Part shown: positions 17,835-26,262 of the stretch, piece by piece | How positions within the stretch are numbered: position 1 is the stretch's first letter | Layout: each line of letters starts with the position of its first letter | Source of the DNA: UBA3871 sp002392265 | GTDB lineage: Bacteria; Bacillota; Clostridia; Peptostreptococcales; Anaerovoracaceae | Length of the DNA stretch: 64,000 nt | Assembly (NCBI GenBank): GCA_946614255.1 | Contig: CAMOGS010000048.1 | Span: forward strand, 1-64,000 | Direction of reading: 5' to 3' | Made by a program: the position numbers and the translations under genes | Notes under the pieces: model-generated | Seen by the model: only the letters and a program-made list of their open reading frames with translations | The model's database searches: none | What the model was told of the DNA's origin: nothing

Positions 17835-18026
17835 TTAAACGGTTTCTCTCTCTCGGCGGCGACGATTTCTTTCACGTGCAGCGGCACGAAAGCCCTCAGC
17901 CGCTTTCGGTGTAAGTGCCGGAGAATCCTCATCAAAAACTATTGGCATCTTCTTTGCCTTTTCAATCATTTCAATCTGTTCCGGTGTAGGCTTTGCTCCC
18001 GGAGTAAATTCCTTAGTCACGATCAT
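17835..18026 (-). CDS. brnA: BrnA-like antitoxin
   Basis: 63 aa. The segment VFDEDSPALTPKAAEGFR is the pattern of BrnA/CopG-like antitoxins that pair with BrnT toxins; the tail is very basic (RERNRRRRERE). Such antitoxins neutralise the toxin and usually repress their own operon through a ribbon-helix-helix fold. AAGGAG lies 8 nt before ATG 18024-18026. Its start overlaps the end of brnT by 14 bp, the usual toxin-first order of brnTA. It is shorter than many BrnA proteins, so the DNA-binding part may be reduced. Confidence 0.75.
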   Translation of the reverse strand: MIVTKEFTPGAKPTPEQIEMIEKAKKMPIVFDEDSPALTPKAAEGFRAAARERNRRRRERETV

Positions 18027-18297
18027 AATATAAACTCCTTTCCCATCCTGTTGCCAGTCTTGCAGATATAATTCTAATATTATCCCTACGTTCTGTATAG
18101 ACTACAAAAATCACATCATGGACTAGCCCCAACACATTATACCTATCTTCCGTTTTGCTATGCTCTTCATCGTACCATTCCAGATAGTCTTCATCATTAA
18201 AAGCAAGCATTGCTGTTGAAAAATCGATTCCGTGCTTTTTTATATTCAAGTTTTCTTTTTCAGAATCCCACTCGAATATACCCCTGATAATATTCAA
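18013..18297 (-). CDS. brnT: BrnT-family toxin (RNase) of a type II toxin-antitoxin system
   Basis: 94 aa. The N-terminal signature FEWDSEKENLNIKKHGIDF identifies BrnT (PF04365), a RelE-fold ribonuclease; RDNIRIISARLATGWER near the end matches its C-terminal block. I place the start at TTG 18295-18297, 7 nt after GGAGG. The upstream in-frame ATG (18322-18324) overlaps the -10 box of the promoter and cannot be in the mRNA if that promoter is used. The pair lies between two FecR surface-protein genes. Confidence 0.85.
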   Translation of the reverse strand: MNIIRGIFEWDSEKENLNIKKHGIDFSTAMLAFNDEDYLEWYDEEHSKTEDRYNVLGLVHDVIFVVYTERRDNIRIISARLATGWERSLYYDRD

Positions 18298-18322
18298 TTG
18301 TTTTCCTCCAATCCCTAATAAC

Positions 18323-18350
18323 ATTATACACCTATTGTTGATTCCTGCAA
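18323..18350 (-). promoter_or_regulatory. Promoter of brnTA
   Basis: TTGCAG (18345-18350), 16 bp, TATAAT (18323-18328) on the minus strand, 26 bp ahead of the TTG start. It argues against the longer ATG start of brnT. Confidence 0.7.
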
Positions 18351-18420
18351 GGCGAACTTACGATTGCATTTCTTGTTTGTTTTTCCATTATCTTCCATAT
18401 GTAAATATTTGTCAATAGCT

Positions 18421-18461
18421 TTGATAAAAAATCCACCTTAGGTTGCCCCAAGGTGGATTTT
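18421..18461 (-). terminator. Terminator of FecR-domain protein B gene
   Basis: 12-bp stem AAAATCCACCTT / AAGGTGGATTTT (18427-18438, 18450-18461), followed on the minus strand by TTTTTTATC. It lies 65 bp past the stop of the 2526-aa gene and shares its left arm and loop with the brnTA terminator. Confidence 0.85.
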
Positions 18462-18526
18462 GGTTGCCCTTGATTTAATTGCGCTATTCCTGCGCATTTG
18501 TCGCGCTCTAAGCTGCGCGCTTATAC

Positions 18527-21500
18527 CTAAACTGCGAATGTGCCTGCAGGGATTGGGAATGACAGGTATACATAACAGTCACTGTCAGACACAAAATCAG
18601 CACTGTTGTATGTTGCCCAGAATGTATTATCAAGAAGGTTAGTGTCACCCGAGAATATATCTGAGCCAAGGTCATCATTTAATACAGGCTCGTCATCTAG
18701 CAGCACTGAACCGTGGATGTTTCCGCTGCCTTCGTCCATTCTGCAAAGGACTGCCCTTGGGAATTCAGAAGCGGCTGTCTCCGGCGTGTACATGAAGTTT
18801 CCATCCACAATTTCAATAGGATCTATTTCTCCTGCACGGAACATTACCTTTACAATAGCTTTTATAAGGTCACCGTTATCTTCAATTTCATTAAAGTTCG
18901 TGCCTACAGCTATGCTGCGTTTAAGGGTACCACCGTAGAGTTTCACCTCCGCACCCTCTCCAATATTGATTAGGCCAGCGTTATCTGCGGTGATAACTGC
19001 ACTCCCGCCGCTTTCAAAGCTGCAGCTTACCTCTCTGCTATCCCAAATGCAGCCGGAACCGTTCTGCGTCATCTCGCCGCCTGCAGCGACTGCAATGCCG
19101 ACATTTGTTCCGCCTTCAATGTTTATATTACCTTCATTCGAAAGCAAGCTGCCCGCGCCTATTGTAACAGTAGCGCCTTCGCTAATGATATTGCTGTCAC
19201 TCATGTTAGCGAGGATTGCTCCATCGGTAATCGTTACAGGTGTTCCACCAATGTTCAATATACCGCTGTTTGTAACAGTTGCGCCACCACTTTGGATATT
19301 GAATGCGCCAACACTACCGGTGCCGTATTCAGACAGCGTAAACATGGCGTCGTTTGACAAACAGCCTGCATTTGTTACATTAACATATTTCGCTTCAATA
19401 GCACCGATGTTGGTGAGCATCGCGCCTTCGTGCTGAACATTCAGTGTCTGCGTCTTTATTGAACCGCTGTTTATAAACTCAGCATTTTCATCGACCGTAA
19501 CCGTAGTTGCGCCAAAGCTATAGTCCTGAGAATCCGATTCTGTCCTTACATAAACCTTTTTGCCATCTTCGGCGCTAAGGGTTACCCTTACGGTTCCAAA
19601 ATTAATGCCTGCGCCGGTGATAAGCACCGCCTTGTTTGCTGTTTCTGCGCTTATTTCAACATCATTCGCGTAGGTATCAGGAACGGTTCTGCGTGAGTCA
19701 CCTGTGTCCCAGTAGATGCTGCTGTAAGTCGTACTCGACATAGCGGCAAGTACTTCATCTATGCCTACACTTGTACCCATCTCAGCACCATTCACATACT
19801 TCATATATGAGCTGTCATTCACAGCCACATACCTTACATCGTAATTACTGCTGTCGCTCCAGTTTTCACGGTTTGACTCATCAAAGACTCCGTCCGTTAC
19901 GACAAGGCCGGTAGTGCTGCCGCCGCCTTCAGGCCGCAGGGTATAGGTGTAGGTTGCCGTCGCCGGATCGATGTAGTAATTATCTACGTACATTTGCGGT
20001 GTAGCGATAGGATTTTCCGCATCGGCGTCGACATAGCACTCAATGCCTGTTACTGTCACGCAATATGTTCCGGCACCGCTTACTGCGGAATGAGTCGTAA
20101 TCAGTTTATAATAGCCGAAATCCTCCCCATTAAGTTCATACCACCCAACCGTCGGCATGTAGTAGGAACCGGAAACTGCCGGACCACTCACAATGTACGG
20201 AACAACCGGAACGTCGGTTGTGTATGGATAAGCCGCTCCTGAGGCCGCAAGGCTTTCCGCCGGTACGATTTCCGGCTCAGGAAGATTCTCAATGTCTAAA
20301 GCATTAGGCACATCCGGATGCACCGTAAACCACTTTACGCCGACTGCAGCACGAGTGATATCTATTGTGAAGTTGCCTGTAAATGCGCTGCCCGTCGGAT
20401 ATTTCGGAAGTGCAAAGTAGTAGTAATATCCGCTACTTAGAACATCGACTACTCCTATTTCTTGTACAAGCGTCTCCCTATTGGAGATAAGGTGCCAGTC
20501 ATTGTATGTAAGTGTTCTGCTTGTGACGCTTGGAAGCTGCTCGCCTCCGATGCTCGACTGCACTTGCGCAAGACTTTCCTCAGTCGCCACGAAATCGCCG
20601 CTTTCAAAAATCGCCTTCATGGAAGCTAAGAAAGGAGTATAGTCAACTCCGTTCGGATTATCGGCATTAAAATCGTCGTCGTTAAACGCCCAAATCCAGT
20701 AGTCACTCTGCTGAACTGCACTTAGACTTACCGGCGAATGAGGGTCGCCATCATATGTTCCGCTGTATCCTGTGAGCCAACCGTCAGCTTCAGTTCCGGC
20801 GCCGCTTACGATATTGATATGCGTTCCCGTAGGGTCAGTTGTGCCAACTACCACGAAGCTGATTGACAAAGCCCCGTCTGTGGCGTAGAGATTTGCCGTT
20901 TCCTTCTTGCCGCTTACGGTATTGCCATTATATGTGTATGTGATACCCGAAGTTGTTGCGTAGTATGTTCCCGCCTCCGTATAAGAGTCTCTTTCCGGAT
21001 AGCCAAGGCTGATGTTAATCCTGCTTTCCGAAAGCTCGGCACTATCTTCGTCAATTATGTAATCTTGAGTGATTTCGACAAACTCACCATCCACAATTAT
21101 TCCGATTTTCGGCGTTCCCAAATGGAGATCGGGTACTTCAGATATAGATATGGTTGTTCCGTCCGTAAACTCTTCGTCCGGCTCGTACTCGTAATACCAC
21201 TTGGTCGCAATCGCTGCCTTTGTGATATCTACCTCGAAATTGCCGGCATAAGCATTATTCTGTGCAGTCTTCGGGATTGCTACATACCGCCACGAGCCGG
21301 AATCTACAACATTCTTTGCAAAGAGTGCATCCAAGGCTTGCCATGCCTCGCTGCTGTATTCATGCTGGTTTACGAATCCCGTAGCATGGTCGATACTAAT
21401 AGCGTTTAATTGCTCCCTTATAGCCGAAAGAGAGGCTGCCATGGTATCGGTAGCCTGTGCCGGTGTGCATTCGCCAAGAAGCGCAGATGCAGAAGACTTT

Positions 21501-24500
21501 ACTGTGTTAAATGACTCGGTTTCTTCCGGTCCAAAGAGCCAAATGTAGTAGTCCTCCTGCTGAATAGCAGTCGGGCTGATTGCAAGATGATTTTGCGTAT
21601 CATACGTTCCCGTGTATCCCGCCAGCCAGCTGTTTGCAGCAGCGCCGCTTACGATAGTAAGCCCTGTCGGGTTGGTAGCCACTTCATAAGTGCCTGCAGG
21701 TGCAGGGAAGGAAATCTTGTTGAAGACTGCTGCGCCCGGGGTGCTCTGTGCATCGCTTGTTACGTAGAAGTAGCCGCTTGTCTGCTCAATGCCGGTGCCT
21801 GATACAACAGAGCCGTTTATAGCATATCTTTCAGCTTGTGATCCGGAGTTGTTAAATTCGCACTTTATTGCCTGTGCAGTATCACCACCGTTTTGCGGAG
21901 TGTAATTCATGGCTTCAACTGCTAATCTGGAACCTATAATTGCCTTTGCAATTGTTTCAAGCCTTAACCTCTCGTTAGCCGGATTTAACGGAACATTGTT
22001 AGTTATTAACTTTTGAATGCTTCCTCCATATATATTTACGGTACCAACGGAACTGTTTGAACCGCGGAAGCCAAAGGTTGGATAATTTGCAGACGCGTCT
22101 GTACCTGCAAATGTTCCTGTTTCATCAAACGCTGAAGGTTTATAATCTCGAACATATACATTATCAGGATTTACACCTGTCGGAACCTCCTGTGTGAATG
22201 TGCCGCCGTGAATATCCAAATAATCCTCGTGTGTCTCCGAAATGTCAATTTTGCCTCTGTTAAGAAGCGTTGTACCTTCTGTTATCCACAGTCCGCACGG
22301 GATTACCATATGCCCTTCGTTGATAAGCGCGCCGGTGCCGTTAATAACTGTAGGCGATTCCAATCCGGCTGCGATTTCTCCGGCTGCAGCATTTTTGAAT
22401 GTACCATTGCCATCTAAATAAGCATTGCTCATGCCACTGTCTTTGAACTTCACCAGACCTTCATTTATAAATTCAGCGCCCGATGTGACAGTTATGCTGC
22501 TCAGGCTTGTAAGCCTGCCGCTGTTTATGATATCCACACCGCTGCCTACACTGATATTCGCTGACTCAATTGCAGTCTGTGAGGTTCCTGCAGCTGCCGC
22601 AGAACCATCGCCGACTCTTACAAAGAGCTTGTTGCTGCCGACTGCGCTAAAGGTTGTATAGCCTGCGGTCGCGATTCCCGGACCGCTGATAAATACAGCT
22701 TTGTTTGTGGTGGTTGCAATTATTTCGAAGTTTCCGTCGAGATGTAGCTGCTCATACATCGGATTATCAGCCCTAGGTACAAACAGCTCTGCCGCATCCG
22801 CAGGGGTAGGTTCCCAGTAGATGCTGCTGTTAGTTTCGCCTGCGTCTTTAAGCCAGTCACTTACCGTGTCAAGGCCAATTGGTTCATTCACAAATTCACC
22901 GTGCCTGTATAATTGATATTCCATGAGGCCGAAGTCATTAGGTTCCCCTGCAATGAGCGCAACATCATACTTTGTATAATCGCTCCAGTTTGCACGGTTT
23001 GAATCATCAAAGACTCCGTCCGTTACGGCAAGCCCCGTAGGCTGCGCCGGCTCAACATATTCCGTAAACGAAGCATCCGACCCTGCGATTGGGAAGGTAA
23101 TCTGTGCATAAGCCGCGTTTGGATAGCTTGCTGCGCCAAAAGTTGTATTGAGCTCTGTCGCCCAAATATTTTTGCGCGTGATTGAACCGCCCATAGGATT
23201 GCTGTCCGTCGCCGTTGAAAGCGTCGTCACACCGTTATTTATAAACGAGCCCGCAATATTATTTCCGCCCGCAGCTGTATAATAGAACTTGTACGCTCTT
23301 GCCTGTGTTCCGTCAGGTGCAGTATATGTAAATGCCCTGCCGCTGTCCATAGCATGCATGGTCATATAGTTTCCAAAGCTTGCGTATACGAGCGTCTTTA
23401 TATAATCATCAGGAAGCGTATATCCCGTAGCCACATTCAAATCGCGCTTCAGGCTGCCGCCGTAGATTTCGACATTTCCGCCACCCATAATATTGAACAT
23501 CGGATGTGGTGGGTTCGGCTCCGTCGTTTCCGCATTAAGCAGTGTCTGCCGCTTGTCCCATATTGTGCCGCTCTCCTGTGTCAGGAAGCCGCCCCGCAGA
23601 TATATCGTCTCTGCTGCATTTTCATGCATTGTGAGATTTCGGTAGTTTACAAAATCGCCCGAAACAGTCATGCTGTTCATCAATGTGACTGTACCGTTGT
23701 TTGTAACATAAGTATTTGCGCCTACATTCAAATTCGGAACCTTGAACCTCGTTCCTTCATCACTTGCCGTAAGCCCCGCACCATCACCTATCTTTACAAC
23801 CAGCAGTCCTCCGCCGGATACCATGCTTATCGTGCCGCTTGTTTCAAAGCCGCAGTCGATTCCTGCGCCGGAAATGTAAATTGCGCGGTTTGAAGCTGTA
23901 GCTGCCATGGCCTGCGCTGCGCTCAGCACGTCAGGTGAAAGATACTGCGCAGTCCTGCCGGTATCCCAAAGAATCGTATTGTAGGTGTTCGATGAAGAAC
24001 CCAGCGCCGCGAGGACTTCGCTCACAGTATGCCCCTCAGTTACTTCGCTCTGCGTTCCCGGACCGTTCACCCTCGCGTACTTTGTGTAAGTGCTCTCATT
24101 TCCGTCATTCTCCGCAATAAATGCGAGATCGTATGTCGTATAGTCACCCCATGTTTCACGGTATGCCGCGCTGAAGAAGTCCTGATTTGCAACAACGCTT
24201 CCAACAGGAGGCGCCGCTACTCTGTAGGTATACTGCATATTTTGCCCCGACAAGAAGTAATTGTCGGTTTGAGTTCTGCCGGTGTAATTAGTGCCGTCAT
24301 CATCTTGTATGTAGGATGCGAGCCGCACGGTATATTCGCCTGCACGGCCCTGAGGAGCATCACCTGCCACAACCGGCTCGAAAGTGACATCGACTCCTCC
24401 GGAGCTGATGGTATCAGCTGCTCTGTAATCATCATCCGCACCAAATATTGCGAAATCCTGCGGAGTTCTGTATACGCCTATTACCGGCACCACAGGAATC

Positions 24501-26107
24501 TGCTCCGTACCTGCAGGGAATAAGGCATTCTGCGCTACTTCCTCATTTGTTTCGCGGTCATACCACTTTATCGAAATCTCTGCTTTACCAATTAATACCC
24601 GAACATCGCCATACCTGCTGCCGGCTACATCGCCCTTTTCGATTGCGAAATAGTAATATACGCCGCTGTCAGCCACATTTTCTACTGTTTGGCTGTCCGA
24701 AGTTGCCAGATTACTGTCAAACTCAGCGAGGTCGTCACTCCAGTAGTTTCTCAAATAAGCACCGAACGCCGGCACACCGCCGGGAGTTCCCGCCATGCTC
24801 TCGCTTACCTCGGCATACTCGCTTTCCACACGGCTGTAAAGCGCAACCAATTCATTATATCTATCCGCATCATTGAAAAACCATATATCGTAGTCAGCAA
24901 GCCTTGCTGAAAGGTTTGTCGCTATCGCATGGCTTTGGCAGTCATATGTGCCCGTATAGCCGGTAAGCCAAGCTTCCTCCTGCTGGCCGCCCGAGCTGCT
25001 GCCGCCGCCTGTAGAAGGACGCGTAGTTGGAGTATCCTCCACTGTCACAGCATTGCCATCGAATACGGCCTTGCCTGCGTCAATGCCTGCGCTTTGCTGC
25101 ACGCTGACATTTTCGAAAACCTGCTCGGAAGCTGCGCCTTCTGCGCTGCCGCTGCCTGCGTCTGTCTTTGCGCCTTCAATTGTCTGTGCCGCTGCTTCGG
25201 TCTGCTGTACAGCCTGCTGCTCTTCGCCGGCTATCTTTTCATCGAGAAGCTGTGGGTCTGAGACTGCATCGCTAATCTGCTGCAGCGCATTATCCGCAAC
25301 CTGCAGAGTTTCCAGAGCTGCGCCGGCCTGCTCCACAATCTTTTCCGTCGAAGCCTGTAATGCTTCGCCCACAGGCATACCATTTTTGATTGCGGCATTT
25401 TCGATGATTGCTCTCGCGCCGAAGTTGTCAATCTCAAGCTCGGACTTTTGGATGAGCTGCTCAGGCGCCGGTAACGAAGGGGTCAGTAAACCCGGAGTGC
25501 CCGGAGTACTCGGAATGTCCGGAGTTAATGCGAAAGTGAGCTGCTCGCCGGCAGAGAGTTTGGCTGATGGACCTATTCCGATGCCCGGCTTTATTTCAGT
25601 CTGTCCGGAGAAAAGCTGCATGGTGGTTTTTTGATTTAGCCTCAAAGATGAGAAGGGTCTGGTGACCACCTGCATTGTACCGCTCGTTCCACGGATGCCG
25701 GTGGTGAGGTTGCTCGTTTTGATGTTCATCGACTCATTGCCCGAAAGCTTTTTTTCAACGTCAAAATAGAGTTGCCCGCTCTTTAGAGTAATTTCAATCT
25801 TTTTGCCCGACTTTTCAATCTTTACCTTTGTGTTCTGGTCGAGCTTTATAGCCTTTGCGTCATCAAGGCTGATGTAGCAATACGAAGCTGCTGCGGTCTT
25901 TACAGTATATCCCGTAAGGAGCTTCGTGCCGTCAGACGGTGTTACGTCCTTTCCTTTCTCGGTCGCAATCTTTACGGTGCCGCTGGTGCCCGCAATTTTC
26001 ATGACCGTTGCACTTGCATCACCTGCAGAGTCTGCCGCAAAAGCAGAGGCTGCGCCGAATGTGAGCACGAGTGCCAGTGTCAGGATCAAACTAAATACTT
26101 TTCTCAT
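18527..26107 (-). CDS. Giant secreted FecR-domain modular surface protein B (2526 aa)
   Basis: Signal peptide 1-24 (ends SAFA), FecR domain about 35-195 (NLTTGIRGTSG at 133), helical segment 215-320, Ser/Gly linker 362-378. Two kinds of module then alternate. Y modules begin WLTGYTGTYD and end near an ITRA..VKWY strand (about 380, 1494 and 1777). S modules are solenoid-like: they begin NWSDYTKYDVALIA, carry SSIYWDTG, KAVFISGPGI, IWDxR and YGGSLKR blocks, and end ISFP..AGTF (about 645-1010, 1027-1475, 2070-2526). The order is Y-S-S-Y-Y-S. There is no visible wall-sorting or SLH signal. It has its own promoter and terminator. The function is unknown; an exported structural or adhesive role is inferred from size, signal peptide and beta repeats. 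Confidence 0.88.
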   Translation of the reverse strand: MRKVFSLILTLALVLTFGAASAFAADSAGDASATVMKIAGTSGTVKIATEKGKDVTPSDGTKLLTGYTVKTAAASYCYISLDDAKAIKLDQNTKVKIEKSGKKIEITLKSGQLYFDVEKKLSGNESMNIKTSNLTTGIRGTSGTMQVVTRPFSSLRLNQKTTMQLFSGQTEIKPGIGIGPSAKLSAGEQLTFALTPDIPSTPGTPGLLTPSLPAPEQLIQKSELEIDNFGARAIIENAAIKNGMPVGEALQASTEKIVEQAGAALETLQVADNALQQISDAVSDPQLLDEKIAGEEQQAVQQTEAAAQTIEGAKTDAGSGSAEGAASEQVFENVSVQQSAGIDAGKAVFDGNAVTVEDTPTTRPSTGGGSSSGGQQEEAWLTGYTGTYDCQSHAIATNLSARLADYDIWFFNDADRYNELVALYSRVESEYAEVSESMAGTPGGVPAFGAYLRNYWSDDLAEFDSNLATSDSQTVENVADSGVYYYFAIEKGDVAGSRYGDVRVLIGKAEISIKWYDRETNEEVAQNALFPAGTEQIPVVPVIGVYRTPQDFAIFGADDDYRAADTISSGGVDVTFEPVVAGDAPQGRAGEYTVRLASYIQDDDGTNYTGRTQTDNYFLSGQNMQYTYRVAAPPVGSVVANQDFFSAAYRETWGDYTTYDLAFIAENDGNESTYTKYARVNGPGTQSEVTEGHTVSEVLAALGSSSNTYNTILWDTGRTAQYLSPDVLSAAQAMAATASNRAIYISGAGIDCGFETSGTISMVSGGGLLVVKIGDGAGLTASDEGTRFKVPNLNVGANTYVTNNGTVTLMNSMTVSGDFVNYRNLTMHENAAETIYLRGGFLTQESGTIWDKRQTLLNAETTEPNPPHPMFNIMGGGNVEIYGGSLKRDLNVATGYTLPDDYIKTLVYASFGNYMTMHAMDSGRAFTYTAPDGTQARAYKFYYTAAGGNNIAGSFINNGVTTLSTATDSNPMGGSITRKNIWATELNTTFGAASYPNAAYAQITFPIAGSDASFTEYVEPAQPTGLAVTDGVFDDSNRANWSDYTKYDVALIAGEPNDFGLMEYQLYRHGEFVNEPIGLDTVSDWLKDAGETNSSIYWEPTPADAAELFVPRADNPMYEQLHLDGNFEIIATTTNKAVFISGPGIATAGYTTFSAVGSNKLFVRVGDGSAAAAGTSQTAIESANISVGSGVDIINSGRLTSLSSITVTSGAEFINEGLVKFKDSGMSNAYLDGNGTFKNAAAGEIAAGLESPTVINGTGALINEGHMVIPCGLWITEGTTLLNRGKIDISETHEDYLDIHGGTFTQEVPTGVNPDNVYVRDYKPSAFDETGTFAGTDASANYPTFGFRGSNSSVGTVNIYGGSIQKLITNNVPLNPANERLRLETIAKAIIGSRLAVEAMNYTPQNGGDTAQAIKCEFNNSGSQAERYAINGSVVSGTGIEQTSGYFYVTSDAQSTPGAAVFNKISFPAPAGTYEVATNPTGLTIVSGAAANSWLAGYTGTYDTQNHLAISPTAIQQEDYYIWLFGPEETESFNTVKSSASALLGECTPAQATDTMAASLSAIREQLNAISIDHATGFVNQHEYSSEAWQALDALFAKNVVDSGSWRYVAIPKTAQNNAYAGNFEVDITKAAIATKWYYEYEPDEEFTDGTTISISEVPDLHLGTPKIGIIVDGEFVEITQDYIIDEDSAELSESRINISLGYPERDSYTEAGTYYATTSGITYTYNGNTVSGKKETANLYATDGALSISFVVVGTTDPTGTHINIVSGAGTEADGWLTGYSGTYDGDPHSPVSLSAVQQSDYWIWAFNDDDFNADNPNGVDYTPFLASMKAIFESGDFVATEESLAQVQSSIGGEQLPSVTSRTLTYNDWHLISNRETLVQEIGVVDVLSSGYYYYFALPKYPTGSAFTGNFTIDITRAAVGVKWFTVHPDVPNALDIENLPEPEIVPAESLAASGAAYPYTTDVPVVPYIVSGPAVSGSYYMPTVGWYELNGEDFGYYKLITTHSAVSGAGTYCVTVTGIECYVDADAENPIATPQMYVDNYYIDPATATYTYTLRPEGGGSTTGLVVTDGVFDESNRENWSDSSNYDVRYVAVNDSSYMKYVNGAEMGTSVGIDEVLAAMSSTTYSSIYWDTGDSRRTVPDTYANDVEISAETANKAVLITGAGINFGTVRVTLSAEDGKKVYVRTESDSQDYSFGATTVTVDENAEFINSGSIKTQTLNVQHEGAMLTNIGAIEAKYVNVTNAGCLSNDAMFTLSEYGTGSVGAFNIQSGGATVTNSGILNIGGTPVTITDGAILANMSDSNIISEGATVTIGAGSLLSNEGNINIEGGTNVGIAVAAGGEMTQNGSGCIWDSREVSCSFESGGSAVITADNAGLINIGEGAEVKLYGGTLKRSIAVGTNFNEIEDNGDLIKAIVKVMFRAGEIDPIEIVDGNFMYTPETAASEFPRAVLCRMDEGSGNIHGSVLLDDEPVLNDDLGSDIFSGDTNLLDNTFWATYNSADFVSDSDCYVYLSFPIPAGTFAV

Positions 26108-26161
26108 GCGCGTTCCCTTCTTTATATTACCTTTATCTACTTAATTAAATTTAGACAGTTT

Positions 26162-26190
26162 ATTATACAACAAGCTGAAATAATATGAAA
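26162..26190 (-). promoter_or_regulatory. Promoter of FecR-domain protein B
   Basis: TTTCAT (26185-26190), 17 bp, TATAAT (26162-26167) on the minus strand. The -35 box is weak, but the -10 and its flank CTTGTTG resemble the promoter of paralog A. Confidence 0.55.
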
Positions 26191-26200
26191 GCAAAAACGC

Positions 26201-26244
26201 AAAAAATAGACGAAAACCACTCTATCTGCAGATAGAGTGGTTTT
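26201..26244 (-). terminator. Perfect 32-bp palindrome ending the NHL-SLH / FecR C operon
   Basis: AAAACCACTCTATCTG (26213-26228) is followed immediately by its exact reverse complement (26229-26244), so there is no separate loop. On the minus strand CGTCTATTTTTTGCG follows. It lies 18 bp past the stop of the 1402-aa gene. Confidence 0.85.
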
Positions 26245-26262
26245 ATGAAAAAACGCATGTTT

